This document shows, piece by piece, positions 46,404 to 56,137 of a DNA stretch of 59,559 nt (its first letter is position 1; every line of letters starts with the position of its first letter). This DNA comes from Vibrio splendidus 12E03 (GTDB lineage: Bacteria > Pseudomonadota > Gammaproteobacteria > Enterobacterales > Vibrionaceae), in NCBI RefSeq assembly GCF_000272105.2, contig NZ_AJZD02000066.1, positions 1 through 59,559 of the forward strand, given 5' to 3'. Made by a program: the position numbers and the translations under genes. Under the pieces are notes generated by a model. That model was not told the origin of the DNA. It made no database searches and was given only the letters and a program-made list of their open reading frames with translations.

Positions 46404-48300
46404 TTTCGCTCATTTCACTGTCTAGGAACAGGCACACGCTGTCACGGCCTGCGGCTTTCGCTTCGTACAGCGCTAAATCGGCACATTTGTAGTTAAGGGC
46501 AGGATCGCTCGTCAGGTTAGTGATACCAGCACTGACAGTAACGATGTTGTCTAACTCAAGGCTAACGGCAATTCGAAGTCTGTTAAGCACGTATTCGGCT
46601 TCTTCTGTGGTTGTGTGTGGCAGGACGACACCAAACTCTTCACCACCAATGCGAGCCACAAAATCGGTTTCTCGACATTCACGTTGCAATACCTGAGCGA
46701 CGGTTTGAATCACGCGATCACCATAGTCGTGACCGAATCTGTCGTTAATACGCTTAAAGTGGTCGATATCTAAGATAGCCAAGCAAGACTGTTCACGAGT
46801 AGGGTAACGATTCACACGAGAGCACTCATCTCGTAGCTCAAGATCGAACTTACGGCGGTTCCAACAACCAGCTAAGGCATCTTTTTCGCTCAGGTTTCTC
46901 AGTTTGTTTTCTAGCTCTTTGTGCTTACTGATATCCACAAATGAAGCGACATAAAACTGAATCACGTCTTTCGAGTCTTTAATGGTTTGGATTCGCAATA
47001 TTTCCGTGATCAAAGACCCGTCTTTACGACGATTAACCACTTCGCCTTCCCACATACCTTTCTCTTTGATGATGCTCCACATCTTGATGTAGAACTCTTC
47101 GTTGTAGCGACCAGAGGCAAACATGGACGGTTGGCGGCCTTTTACGTCTTCTAACTCGTAGCCACTCACACGGGTGAACTCTTGGTTTACTTTGATGATT
47201 CGGTTGTTTCTGTCGGTAATCACCAAGGCAGACATGCCATTCATTGCGGCCTTAGCAAGTTGGCTCTCGATACTGTTCTTCTTGTGGTTGCTGTTCCACA
47301 ATACGAAGCCAGCGGAGATCATCGAAATCAAGAAAGACAAGGTGATGATCTGAACGACGATCGCTTGTTTTTCTTGTCGGTATTGACTGCTGAACTGCTG
47401 ATTTTCAATGTGAAGAACCATGTAAATAGGGCCTTCAAACTGTTTGATTTTAGGGCTGATGTCGGAATGAAAATACCAGTTCTCACCATCGAAATAGCTC
47501 GAAGATGTCTTGTCTTGAATCGCAGTCCAAAGCTCAGGGTATAACTTTGCGTAAGTCTGCTCTGAACGTGATTCAATTACATGTCCGAAAGATTCCGTAG
47601 GATCCGGCCCCATGATGATGTGTCCGGTTTTGTTGAGAATAATAGGAACAGCAGAAGATGCACCAATTTGATAGTGAAGGCGCTTATAAATCTCAAGCAT
47701 GTTCAGGTTTGCGATGAAGTAACCAATAATGCGGTTGTTTTCAGCGACTGGCGTCATAATGCGTAGCGCTGGAATCAAAGGGCGAACGATCTCTCCGTTT
47801 TCGACTTCAAGATCAATACCGCGAGAGCTAATCTCACCAATCTTTAATTGCTGTAGTACCTCATAGTAATCACGCGAAGACTTGTTCTGCAGTTCACTAT
47901 CTGGAACCACGATTGCTTGATTGTCTTTATAATTAACGCGAAACACTTCGTTGCCAGCTAGATCGAGGTAACGAAGCTGGGAATAGTATTTTTGGCCACG
48001 AGCTAACATCACCCAAAGATCTTGCAGGGTTTCTTTATGGATAATAGAAGGTTCTCGAATCGCTCGGAGTAGTGTTTGAGAGTCGGCGATTGAAGGAACA
48101 GAGTTAGAGATTTGCTCAACAATAACAGCGAGTTCATGAAAGCTGTATTCGATTTGATTTTGGCTAGACTGCTTAATATTTAGAGTGTGCTGAGCATCAA
48201 TTCTGTCAAGTTCAGAATTGATGTAGAGGGCAGGGACTAGTCCTAGGGCAAAGATGGTACATAGAAATTGGCTGACTAGTTTTTTTATACTTGTATTCAT
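46396..48300 (-). CDS. Membrane diguanylate cyclase: Cache-PAS-GGDEF
   Basis: Start at ATG 48300 (GAGGACAGTG upstream), 634 residues. Layout: membrane helix (about 8-28), large periplasmic double-Cache sensor (about 30-320), second helix (about 322-340), PAS/PAC (about 350-465) and GGDEF (about 470-630). The active site is RIGGEEFGVVLP, and a product-inhibition I-site RETD lies five residues before it. It should synthesise c-di-GMP in response to a periplasmic ligand. No EAL domain. Downstream of fhs with a 237-bp gap, so separately transcribed. Confidence 0.93.
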   Translation of the reverse strand: MNTSIKKLVSQFLCTIFALGLVPALYINSELDRIDAQHTLNIKQSSQNQIEYSFHELAVIVEQISNSVPSIADSQTLLRAIREPSIIHKETLQDLWVMLARGQKYYSQLRYLDLAGNEVFRVNYKDNQAIVVPDSELQNKSSRDYYEVLQQLKIGEISSRGIDLEVENGEIVRPLIPALRIMTPVAENNRIIGYFIANLNMLEIYKRLHYQIGASSAVPIILNKTGHIIMGPDPTESFGHVIESRSEQTYAKLYPELWTAIQDKTSSSYFDGENWYFHSDISPKIKQFEGPIYMVLHIENQQFSSQYRQEKQAIVVQIITLSFLISMISAGFVLWNSNHKKNSIESQLAKAAMNGMSALVITDRNNRIIKVNQEFTRVSGYELEDVKGRQPSMFASGRYNEEFYIKMWSIIKEKGMWEGEVVNRRKDGSLITEILRIQTIKDSKDVIQFYVASFVDISKHKELENKLRNLSEKDALAGCWNRRKFDLELRDECSRVNRYPTREQSCLAILDIDHFKRINDRFGHDYGDRVIQTVAQVLQRECRETDFVARIGGEEFGVVLPHTTTEEAEYVLNRLRIAVSLELDNIVTVSAGITNLTSDPALNYKCADLALYEAKAAGRDSVCLFLDSEMSEIA

Positions 48301-48537
48301 CACTGTCCTCAAAGAATCAGCGCAATACTATATATTTTATAGGGTTTTTAATGTGATCTTGACCCAGAAGTTAAGACAAGATTCGCATATAACTACGATT
48401 TAACTGCAACTTTTTGCACTTAAGCTTGATTGTTGAGCAATCACTTAGTTAGTAAATGATTGCTCAGTATAGAACACTGCTCCGAAACCTAAGCCAAATT
48501 AATCGCGATTAATTGCCATCAATCTAGCTAAGAGCAT
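48301..48537. other. Intergenic region between fhs and the diguanylate cyclase
   Basis: It contains an inverted repeat TGAGCAATCA / TGATTGCTCA (48434-48443 with 48457-48466), likely the fhs terminator or a regulatory dyad but without T-run. It also contains an 18-bp perfect palindrome AATTAATCGCGATTAATT (48497-48514). Confidence 0.45.
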
Positions 48538-50286
48538 CTAGCTTAGGCCTACGATATTTCCATTACTATCAATATCTAACGACATGAACGCCGGTTTGTC
48601 AGGTAAGCCTGGCATGGTCATCACATTGCCGCATAAAGCGTAAATAAAACCCGCACCTGCACACAATTTTAGTTCTCTAACGGGCACGTCAAATTGGGTT
48701 GGTGCACCTTTTACGTGTGCTTCTGTCGAGATCGATAATGGTGTTTTTGCTAAACAAACCGATAGGTCGTTATAGCCATGCAGTTTGAATTCGGCCAGTT
48801 GTTTTTTAGCCAGTGGAGATAGAGTAATACTTGCTGCGCCATAGCCAACTTCAGCGACTGCCATCAGCTTTTCTTCTAGGCTTTGCTCTGAGTGATACAA
48901 AGGCTTAAATCCACTCTGTTTTTGGCAAGCTTTTACCACGGCGTGAGCCAGTTGAGTTGCCCCTTCGCCACCTTGACCAAATGCTTCGCTTACTTCAACG
49001 CTAACGCCTTGATCGAAGTCGGTGATCATCTGTTTCAAAGCATCGAGCTCTTGAACTGAGTCTTGTGGGAATCGGTTAATCGCAACAACTGTAGGCACTT
49101 TGTATTGCTTAACGTTGTTGATGTGCCATTTTAGGTTCTCAAAGCCTGCAATTAGCGCGTCTTGGTCATCATTAAAGATTGAATCTGGTAATGGAGTGCC
49201 CGGTCTCAAATCGTATAAACCAGAGTTAGCCTTTAATCCACGTAAGGTTGCGACAACCACAGCGCAATCGGGCTTCTTGTTCGACGCTTTCGCTTTTATG
49301 TTGCACGCTTTCTCAAAGCCCATGTCTGAGCCGAAACCACCTTCAGTTACCACAAAGTCACTCAGCTTTAACGCTATTTTATCGGCAATAATTGAAGAGT
49401 TACCATGTGCGATGTTCGCGAAAGGCCCGGCGTGAATTAGGGTAGGAACGCCTTCAAGGGTTTGCATCAATGTTGGTTCAATAGAATCCTTCATGGTCAC
49501 GGTCATTGCGCCTGCAACGTTGAAGTCATCTGCGGTTAGCGGCAAGCCTTGTTTGTTGTAAGCAAGTACCACTCGTCCGATGCGCTTTCTCAAATCTTGA
49601 AGGTCATTGGCAAGAGCAAGAATGGCCATTAGTTCAGAAGCGGCTGAGATATCAAATCCATCTTCTCGCTCAAAGCCGTTAATTGTTTTGTCTGCTTCGT
49701 TCTTGCCAACCGTGATCATGCGTAATGCGCGATCATTATGGTCAAGTACACGTCGCCAAACGATTCTACTTGGGTCGATATTCAGTGCTTTTAAGCCTGA
49801 GCGCGTTTCAAAGGCGTCTAACCCTTCACGCTGTTCATGATACAAACGTGCATCAATGGCGGCGGAGGCGAGGTTGTGAGCGGCCGTAACAGCATGAATA
49901 TCGCCCGTGAGATGCAGGTTTAATTGTTCCATAGGGGCAACTTGAGAGTGACCACCGCCCGCTGCGCCGCCTTTTACACCAAATACCGGGCCCATTGAAG
50001 GCTGACGAATGCAGGCCATTGCAGATTGGTTAATCTTTGCGAGGCCTTGTGCTAATCCGATAGTAGTGACGGTTTTGCCTTCACCAAGAGGTGTCGGTGT
50101 GATCGCCGTGACTACGACTAACTTACCATCTTGTTGGTTGGCGAGGCGTTCAAGTGATGTGAGAGACACTTTAGATTTGAATTGCCCTAATGGCTGATGT
50201 TCGTTGTGGTGCAGGCCAGCTTGCTTGGCAACCTCACTGATGTTTTTAAGGGGAGTAGAGCGACAAATATCAATATCAGACAGCAT
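48538..50286 (-). CDS. fhs: Formate--tetrahydrofolate ligase
   Basis: A 582-residue ATP-dependent enzyme making 10-formyl-THF from formate. The P-loop is [18 protein letters not shown], and the family segments [22 protein letters not shown] and [14 protein letters not shown] are present. Length is typical. It feeds one-carbon units to purine synthesis alongside the glycine cleavage genes. A PurR-type box sits 33 bp upstream of the start. Many gammaproteobacteria lack fhs; vibrios carry it. Confidence 0.96.
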   Translation of the reverse strand: MLSDIDICRSTPLKNISEVAKQAGLHHNEHQPLGQFKSKVSLTSLERLANQQDGKLVVVTAITPTPLGEGKTVTTIGLAQGLAKINQSAMACIRQPSMGPVFGVKGGAAGGGHSQVAPMEQLNLHLTGDIHAVTAAHNLASAAIDARLYHEQREGLDAFETRSGLKALNIDPSRIVWRRVLDHNDRALRMITVGKNEADKTINGFEREDGFDISAASELMAILALANDLQDLRKRIGRVVLAYNKQGLPLTADDFNVAGAMTVTMKDSIEPTLMQTLEGVPTLIHAGPFANIAHGNSSIIADKIALKLSDFVVTEGGFGSDMGFEKACNIKAKASNKKPDCAVVVATLRGLKANSGLYDLRPGTPLPDSIFNDDQDALIAGFENLKWHINNVKQYKVPTVVAINRFPQDSVQELDALKQMITDFDQGVSVEVSEAFGQGGEGATQLAHAVVKACQKQSGFKPLYHSEQSLEEKLMAVAEVGYGAASITLSPLAKKQLAEFKLHGYNDLSVCLAKTPLSISTEAHVKGAPTQFDVPVRELKLCAGAGFIYALCGNVMTMPGLPDKPAFMSLDIDSNGNIVGLS

Positions 50287-50318
50287 ATTTGATCCTTATA
50301 TCAGAACCGAAAGGTGGT

Positions 50319-50334
50319 ACGTAAACGTTTGCGT
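50319..50334. promoter_or_regulatory. PurR-type operator upstream of fhs
   Basis: ACGTAAACGTTTGCGT matches the PurR consensus ACGCAAACGTTTTCGT at nearly every position and lies just upstream of the fhs start. Confidence 0.65.
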
Positions 50335-50493
50335 GGCGATAGTACTGTATAAATTTGCCAAGTAAAGGCAAACCACACGAATTATGTGCTGGAAGATAAC
50401 AGATCTAAAGAGTCATTGCGCGAGATCAAATCTTAAACGAGCAAAATATTCGATATGATTACCTTCAGCTGCCGTTATATTGGTGTTGAATAC

Positions 50494-50520
50494 AAAAAGG
50501 GCTGCATATAGGCAGCCCTT
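50494..50520 (-). terminator. Terminator of the inosine-guanosine kinase gene
   Basis: AAGGGCTGC-CTATAT-GCAGCCCTT on the minus strand (50497-50520), followed by TTTTTGTA. Confidence 0.75.
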
Positions 50521-50581
50521 CAAGGAATGGGTAATCTCACTTGGCGTTAACCTTTGAGAGGTAACTGCCTAATATGGTATA

Positions 50582-51886
50582 TTAACGATCCCAGTATGTT
50601 TCTTCTAAGCTATCTTCGCGCTCAGGTAATGCACGAGAAAGGCGAGGAGAGTGCTGAGTCAACACTTCGTAGCTTACACGGTTTGCGTACTTACAAATTT
50701 GAGACAGTGAAGAGTAAGTTAGACAAGTGTGCTCGTGTTTCTCTGAGTTTGGTACATTCACGTGGTGGTAGCTGTTTGCTGCCATGTCGTGAAGTAGTGC
50801 TGAAAGTGCACCATCGCCAGCGCCATTGGTATTCTTAATCTCAAGTGGGCCACCTAGGTAAGGGCCAATGTGAGAGTACACTTTTACTGGGTCTTTACAG
50901 TCTTGCTGACGCATCGCACGGCTGAATTCGTATTTATTGAACTCAGGGATGTTACCCGGTAACAATGGCAGTGTGGTTTCGCGTTTCGCTGGTTCGTCAG
51001 TGTAACCTGCCATGTATAGACCAATAGGACCTGCAGTACATAGAACTAGGTCAACCCACTCAAGTGCCTTGTTAGCAGCCAATAGAGGATCTTTTTCGCC
51101 CGTTAGCGCTTCACCTTCGTCTTCGTTCATCGCGACGATGGTTACGTTTTCTTTCAGGTATTCTTGCCACCATTCAGCGTTGCCTTCGATCACATACTTA
51201 GTACCAAGTGTTAGTACAACAGGCACATTGTGCGCTTTCGCGTATTCAATCGCTTTTTGTACCGCTTTTGGCATCGGATCTTCAGGTTTGCCACGCATTA
51301 GGTATGACGACACAACCAATGCAGACGCTTTCTCGAACACTTTTTCAGGAATGCTTTCTGGAAGAAGTTGGTTCATGTGGCCTTCGTTGATTGCAAACGT
51401 ACGTTCGCCATCTTCAGAAATCAGCGTGTAACAACGCCCAATTGGACCATCAACAGTTTGTAGGTGGTTTAGATTCATACGAGAAGAAGTGCGGCAAAGG
51501 TAACGATAACCAAAAGAGCCAACTTCAATCTTTTTAGACATCACACCAAGCAGGACAGATTTGCTGTCTGCCAGTACGGAATAGTTGTGCAGTGTGTTGC
51601 CGATAGTATCGCCAGGATATTGATGCGTGATCAAACCGCGCTCAACTAACTCTTCATACAGCGCATCTGCTTTACTTTCTTCCAATACCAGTGAGTGACC
51701 TTTACTCAGCTCGTATTTTTCTAGGAACTCGTTGTCAACACGGGCTTCGATATCAACAATCGTTTGGCCAACACCGACAATCGTTGCGCGGTGAAGCTTA
51801 GGCGTTTGTTGAATTTGGTTGACCAACGGATCACGTGCGTGAGTTGGAAAGTAGTGCTTAGATTTACGCTGTCCAGGAAACTTCAT
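50582..51886 (-). CDS. gsk: Inosine-guanosine kinase
   Basis: A 434-residue PfkB-family sugar kinase phosphorylating inosine and guanosine (purine salvage). It matches E. coli Gsk from the first residues (MKFPGQRKSKHYFPTHARDPL) to the last (PEREDSLEETYWDR). The catalytic NTNGAGDGALSALLHD and the VLCTAGPIGLYMAGYT segments are intact. It stands alone upstream of fhs on the same strand but has its own terminator. Confidence 0.95.
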   Translation of the reverse strand: MKFPGQRKSKHYFPTHARDPLVNQIQQTPKLHRATIVGVGQTIVDIEARVDNEFLEKYELSKGHSLVLEESKADALYEELVERGLITHQYPGDTIGNTLHNYSVLADSKSVLLGVMSKKIEVGSFGYRYLCRTSSRMNLNHLQTVDGPIGRCYTLISEDGERTFAINEGHMNQLLPESIPEKVFEKASALVVSSYLMRGKPEDPMPKAVQKAIEYAKAHNVPVVLTLGTKYVIEGNAEWWQEYLKENVTIVAMNEDEGEALTGEKDPLLAANKALEWVDLVLCTAGPIGLYMAGYTDEPAKRETTLPLLPGNIPEFNKYEFSRAMRQQDCKDPVKVYSHIGPYLGGPLEIKNTNGAGDGALSALLHDMAANSYHHVNVPNSEKHEHTCLTYSSLSQICKYANRVSYEVLTQHSPRLSRALPEREDSLEETYWDR

Positions 51887-51960
51887 ATGAAAAATACAGT
51901 GAAAAAATTTTGCCGCATGATATCACATTTTGTTTCTGTTTCTTTCATTTTTATTACATT

Positions 51961-51996
51961 TTGAATCACCTGCACAATGTCTGTACAGGTGATTCA
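51961..51996. other. 12-bp perfect inverted repeat between gsk and creA
   Basis: TTGAATCACCTG / CAGGTGATTCAA (51961-51972 with 51985-51996). No T-run on either strand, so either the creA terminator of an unusual type or a protein-binding dyad. Confidence 0.55.
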
Positions 51997-52015
51997 ACTA
52001 ACTATATGTTTGAAA

Positions 52016-52495
52016 CTACTCGGTTGGCTGCACTAACGTCGCTGGATCAACGTAAGCCTCTGTACCCCATAGTGGAACAGTTGAAAGGCTGTGTTTGAAG
52101 CTACCTTCTGTTTCTTTGGTGGTGTAAGACAAGTAAAGCAGCGACTGATTCTCTGCATCGTAGATACGACGAACCTTCATTGTTTTAAAGAAGATACTTT
52201 TCGATTGCTTGAATACCACTTCGCCAGACTTACTCTTGTCTATTTGAGCAATCATTTCTGGTGTAATTTCACCTGTTTGACGACAAGAGATAGAGCTATC
52301 ACTTGGATCAGAAAGGCTAAGGTTTGCTTCGATTGATGCGATATGACAGGTAACACCCGCGATCTTATCGTCATCTAATGAAGACATCTTGATATCCTTC
52401 ATTGTGAAGAAACCCAGTGAGACGTCGCCAACCTCGTTGTCCGAACAGCCAGCTAACATTGTCACGATACCTGCTGCTATTAAGGCTTTTTTCAT
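52016..52495 (-). CDS. creA: CreA family lipoprotein
   Basis: A 159-residue CreA-family protein. Here the signal peptide ends with a lipobox (LAGC, Cys16), so it is likely membrane-anchored. Characteristic core: MKDIKMSSLDDDKIAGVTCHI, SISCRQTGEI, FFKTMKVRRIYDAENQSLLYLSYTT. Function of the family is unknown. RBS AGGACTTC before the ATG. Confidence 0.9.
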   Translation of the reverse strand: MKKALIAAGIVTMLAGCSDNEVGDVSLGFFTMKDIKMSSLDDDKIAGVTCHIASIEANLSLSDPSDSSISCRQTGEITPEMIAQIDKSKSGEVVFKQSKSIFFKTMKVRRIYDAENQSLLYLSYTTKETEGSFKHSLSTVPLWGTEAYVDPATLVQPTE

Positions 52496-52600
52496 AAGAA
52501 GTCCTTTTTATTTATATAGTTCTGTTTACTATAAGGATATTGAAAGCTTGGATACGAGTGTAGAGCTTTTCGTTAAGTTCTTAAAGGATGTTGTTGGATA

Positions 52601-52726
52601 ATGAAAAATATGAAGCATTTAAAGTACTTGTTGGCCTTGGTCATGCTCTGTATGCTCTCTGCTTGTAGCTCGGCACCTCAGCCGACCGTATGTCTTCCAA
52701 ATAACTGCGATATTTGGGGATACTAA
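52601..52726 (+). CDS. Tiny lipoprotein, 41 aa
   Basis: The frame from ATG 52601 encodes a signal peptide with lipobox LSAC (Cys22) and only about 20 mature residues, two further Cys among them (VCLPNNCDIW). TTGGATA precedes the ATG. It overlaps nothing else and ends 17 bp before the next gene. Lipid-anchored micro-proteins of this kind are usually missed by gene callers. Function unknown. Confidence 0.55.
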   Translation: MKNMKHLKYLLALVMLCMLSACSSAPQPTVCLPNNCDIWGY

Positions 52727-52743
52727 CCGTAGGTACTAAAAGA

Positions 52744-53238
52744 ATGAATAACGAAATACCTGAAATTGCACACAAGAAAAACCAATGGCTATTTAGTCAG
52801 CTCGATATTGCTTACCCCGCAAAAGAGAGCCTCCTTGGCCGTGAACTTTATCAAAGCAAACTTCCATCCAAGACATACCAACTCCTAGCACAAGATCAAA
52901 CTCCTTCCCAAATTGATGAACTGCATAAAGTCGATTTCCATAAATTGACCGTGCTATTTTCACTCAACCAAGCAAGCGTTTACCAAGATGAAATCGAAAG
53001 GGCACACATGCTTGAGTTCTTGAGCCAAATTATGCTTTCTGACGATCATGTATTATATATTGGTACTCAAAACGGTGAAGTTGTGGCGAGCGCTATCGTC
53101 ACAGAAGCGGATGGTTCCCTATTGATCTCGGACGTTGTTGCTGGAAATGGTCAAAGTATCAACGACTTTGCTAAGCAGTTACACGATTTTTGGGCACAAG
53201 ATCATGCTTCTTGCGATAAAGTGTGGATCGAGAACTAA
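52744..53238 (+). CDS. Hypothetical protein, 164 aa
   Basis: ATG 52744 is preferred over TTG 52714, which overlaps the tiny lipoprotein. The protein is soluble, acidic and alpha/beta, with a C-terminal segment VLYIGTQNGEVVASAIVTEADGSLLISDVV that recalls a GNAT-like beta-strand pair, but no acetyl-CoA loop is visible. No family assigned. Its stop is 60 bp upstream of the HD-GYP gene. Confidence 0.65.
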   Translation: MNNEIPEIAHKKNQWLFSQLDIAYPAKESLLGRELYQSKLPSKTYQLLAQDQTPSQIDELHKVDFHKLTVLFSLNQASVYQDEIERAHMLEFLSQIMLSDDHVLYIGTQNGEVVASAIVTEADGSLLISDVVAGNGQSINDFAKQLHDFWAQDHASCDKVWIEN

Positions 53239-53267
53239 AGATTCTTTGAGAAAGCGTTAATCTAAGT

Positions 53268-53298
53268 ACAATACCCCGTCTTATTTAAAGGGTATTGT
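53268..53298 (+). promoter_or_regulatory. Inverted repeat covering the HD-GYP gene's ribosome-binding site
   Basis: ACAATACCC / GGGTATTGT (53268-53276 with 53290-53298) is a perfect 9-bp stem. Its 3' arm contains the GGG of the AAAGGG Shine-Dalgarno and abuts the ATG at 53299. Confidence 0.6.
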
Positions 53299-55107
53299 AT
53301 GTACAAGCTATTGATCTCAATCGCTGTATTGTGTATTAGCGCTTATTCTTCACTCAGCTTTGCTAACGACTGGGATATAAAACGCATCCTAGTTTTACAC
53401 TCATACGAACCTTCTTATCAATGGACTGCTGACTTCCAGAAAGGGATAGACAGTGCGTTCAGCCAGTCTCAAACCGAAGTTAAACTCTCAATAGAGTATT
53501 TGGATTCTAAGCGTGTTCACAGCCCAGAGTATTACGACTCTCTCGCGAACTACTTACGTGCGAAATATGCAGGTTATAAGTTTGATGGCGTAATTGCGAC
53601 GGACGATAACGCGGCCAATTTTCTTGAATCTCTGCCTAATTTGATTGATCGCTCAACACCTGTCGTTGCTGCTGGCATCAATGATTTCAGTACCGACATG
53701 TATGCGGTGTCTGACAGAGCAACCGTGCTTTATGAGAACGATCAGATAGACGTTAATATTAAGCTGATCTCCCAATTAAGGCCTAATCTAAAGAATCTTT
53801 ATTTTGTAAATGATTACAGTGTCACGTCTGAGCTAATTCATAAAGAAATGAACAGAATGATGGCTGAGTTTCCAAATATCAATCTCGTAGAAATTCGCGA
53901 TTTGTCGCTTGAACATACAAGCCAATTTTTGGAAGGGATCTCTGCGGACGATGCGGTATTACTCAGTCATTACAACACCGAGTTGAAGCAAGGGGTTTAC
54001 CACACTTACCAAGAGATTGCGGATACGTTGTCAACAGCGAGTGCCGCTCCGGTGTTTGCTTTGTGGCAGTTTTATATTTCGGGCGATGTTCTCGGTGGCT
54101 ATGTGAATCACTCACAGAGCATGGGTGAAGAGGCTGTTGATGCGTTGGATAAATATCTTCCTCTCGGTTTTGCAGAACCGTTAACTCCAGGAGATAACAA
54201 ACGTTTTGTATTCAACTACCCTGCAATGAAACGATACGGGATCAGTGCCAACGCATTACCTGATGAAGCGGTATTTATTAACGAACCGTCGTCCTTTATT
54301 CGCAAAAACTTCCAGTTGTTATTGGGGCTGTCGATGGTGATTGCGGGTTTAAGTCTGATCATCTTGATGCAATTCGTTACTCTGCGCCAAAAGAAAGAGT
54401 TGGCGAATAAGAACAAACGAATCTTAAAGCTTCAGAAACAGACCTTGAATATTCAAAAGGATATGATTCATGTTCTCGGAGAAGCAATTGAAACCCGCTC
54501 TGGCGAAACAGGTAATCACGTTAAGCGTGTAGCCAAGTTGTCTGCATTGCTTGCTAAGTATCGTGGCTTGAGCCATCGTGAGGTCGAGATGATTGAGATC
54601 ATCAGCCCAATGCACGATGTGGGTAAGATTTCAGTCCCTGAATCAATCTTGGATAAACCTGGGAAATTAACCGACCAAGAGTGGGAGGTGATGAAGCTTC
54701 ATACTACGGCTGGCTATAACTTACTGAAGAGCGGAGCTGGTGATATTACCAACCTCGCAGCAATCATTGCTAACGAACATCATGAGCGTTGGGATGGTGC
54801 TGGATACCCAAATGGAAAAGTAGGTGATGAAATACACCTGTTTGCTCGTATCACTGCCGTAGCCGATGTATTCGATGCTCTGCTTAGTGCACGTTGCTAC
54901 AAAGAACCGTGGCCATTAGAGATGGTGGTCGATTTGTTCGAGCGAGAGTGTGGCTACCAGTTTGATCCTCAGCTAACCAAATTGTTACTGAAACACTTAC
55001 CCGAGTTTGTCGCTATCCGAGATTCGTACCCCGATACTGGAACTGTAGAATATGCGGCTTCACCTTCGCTTGAAACTAAGGTATTAGAAGAGTCGGTTGT
55101 TAGCTAA
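53299..55107 (+). CDS. Membrane HD-GYP phosphodiesterase with ABC-substrate-binding-type sensor
   Basis: A 602-residue protein: signal sequence (about 1-22), periplasmic binding-protein-like sensor (about 30-330: ILVLHSYEPSYQWTADFQKG, VIATDDNAANFLE), one membrane helix (about 338-360), a coiled coil and an HD-GYP domain. The active-site motifs are HD in SPMHDVGKISVP and GYP in HHERWDGAGYP. HD-GYP enzymes hydrolyse c-di-GMP. The sensor class (PF04392-like) binds small organic ligands, so the protein may link ligand sensing to c-di-GMP breakdown. Confidence 0.92.
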   Translation: MYKLLISIAVLCISAYSSLSFANDWDIKRILVLHSYEPSYQWTADFQKGIDSAFSQSQTEVKLSIEYLDSKRVHSPEYYDSLANYLRAKYAGYKFDGVIATDDNAANFLESLPNLIDRSTPVVAAGINDFSTDMYAVSDRATVLYENDQIDVNIKLISQLRPNLKNLYFVNDYSVTSELIHKEMNRMMAEFPNINLVEIRDLSLEHTSQFLEGISADDAVLLSHYNTELKQGVYHTYQEIADTLSTASAAPVFALWQFYISGDVLGGYVNHSQSMGEEAVDALDKYLPLGFAEPLTPGDNKRFVFNYPAMKRYGISANALPDEAVFINEPSSFIRKNFQLLLGLSMVIAGLSLIILMQFVTLRQKKELANKNKRILKLQKQTLNIQKDMIHVLGEAIETRSGETGNHVKRVAKLSALLAKYRGLSHREVEMIEIISPMHDVGKISVPESILDKPGKLTDQEWEVMKLHTTAGYNLLKSGAGDITNLAAIIANEHHERWDGAGYPNGKVGDEIHLFARITAVADVFDALLSARCYKEPWPLEMVVDLFERECGYQFDPQLTKLLLKHLPEFVAIRDSYPDTGTVEYAASPSLETKVLEESVVS

Positions 55108-55151
55108 GTCTCGCTTTATCTTAATCGTTTATACGGTCTTGGCTTTTATCT

Positions 55152-55183
55152 AATCACCACGATTCGGCTAGGAAGTGGTGATT
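55152..55183 (+). terminator. Hairpin after the HD-GYP gene
   Basis: AATCACCAC / GTGGTGATT (55152-55160 with 55175-55183), then TAAATTTTCC. Stem perfect, T-tract broken. Confidence 0.55.
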
Positions 55184-55411
55184 TAAATTTTCCCCTGAAA
55201 TTGAGTCGCTTATGTAAACCTCGCAGTATTTGATTTCGTAGAATTTGGGTTAATTTGATGAAAGCTGTTGCTTATGCCGAGCAATAAAGTGATCAACTCC
55301 ATATTTCGCGAAGAGAAATAAGCCTGTATCTGCAAACTGTTACCTCAATCATCTCGCCCATTGAAAGAACACTATAGGATAAAACTTGGATTCAATCTGA
55401 GTGAGATACCT

Positions 55412-56137
55412 ATGCGATTAGAACAGACTAAATGTGTGATTTTCGATTGTGACGGAACACTTATAGATAGTGAAAAGCTGTGCTGTCAAGCTTTGGTGAA
55501 CGTTTTCACTGGCTTTGGGGCAGAGCTAAACGTCAACGACTGTTACGCGCACTTTCAAGGCGGGAAGTTAGCCGACATCTTAATGGATACACAAGAACGT
55601 CTTGGGCTATCTATCTCAATTGATACACTTGAACCGTTATATCGCACTGAATTAGAAGCACTGTTCCAGCGTCATTTAAAGCCGATGGATGGCGCTATCG
55701 AACTTATTGAATTCCTCAAACGACAAGACATCGAGTTTTGTATTGCTTCCAATGCACCGAAATCTAGAGTTGAGTCTTCATTGGCGATGACTGGCATGCT
55801 CGACGACTTCAAAGGCAAAGTGTTCTCAGCTTTTGATGCTAACAGCTGGAAGCCAGAACCTGATCTAATTATGTACACGGCCATGAATATGGGATTTCTA
55901 CCGAATGAGTGCATCTATGTGGATGATACGTTGAAAGGGATTGAGGCTGGTGTTCGCGCGGGTATCCAATCGTTTCGACTGCGCCCGAGTATTGATGAAG
56001 CAATCGTAGATCCCGAAGCCGACTCAGCAGAACTCGCGGCTCAGGATATCTACAGTTTAGAAGAAATTTCAGTTTGGATTAATGGCAAGCACTGCTCAAA
56101 TTGTGGTATATCGAATTCTGCAGCTTTGGTGGGGTAG
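55412..56137 (+). CDS. HAD-IA phosphatase, YieH-like
   Basis: Start ATG 55412 gives 241 residues; ATG 55361 adds 17 residues with no family fit. Motif I FDCDGTLIDSE, motif II ASNAPKS, motif III K in WKPEPDL and motif IV VDDTLKGIEAG are intact. The order and spacing resemble E. coli YieH (6-phosphogluconate phosphatase). The last 20 residues (HCSNCGISNSAALVG) overlap the end of a convergent zinc-ribbon gene. Confidence 0.88.
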   Translation: MRLEQTKCVIFDCDGTLIDSEKLCCQALVNVFTGFGAELNVNDCYAHFQGGKLADILMDTQERLGLSISIDTLEPLYRTELEALFQRHLKPMDGAIELIEFLKRQDIEFCIASNAPKSRVESSLAMTGMLDDFKGKVFSAFDANSWKPEPDLIMYTAMNMGFLPNECIYVDDTLKGIEAGVRAGIQSFRLRPSIDEAIVDPEADSAELAAQDIYSLEEISVWINGKHCSNCGISNSAALVG

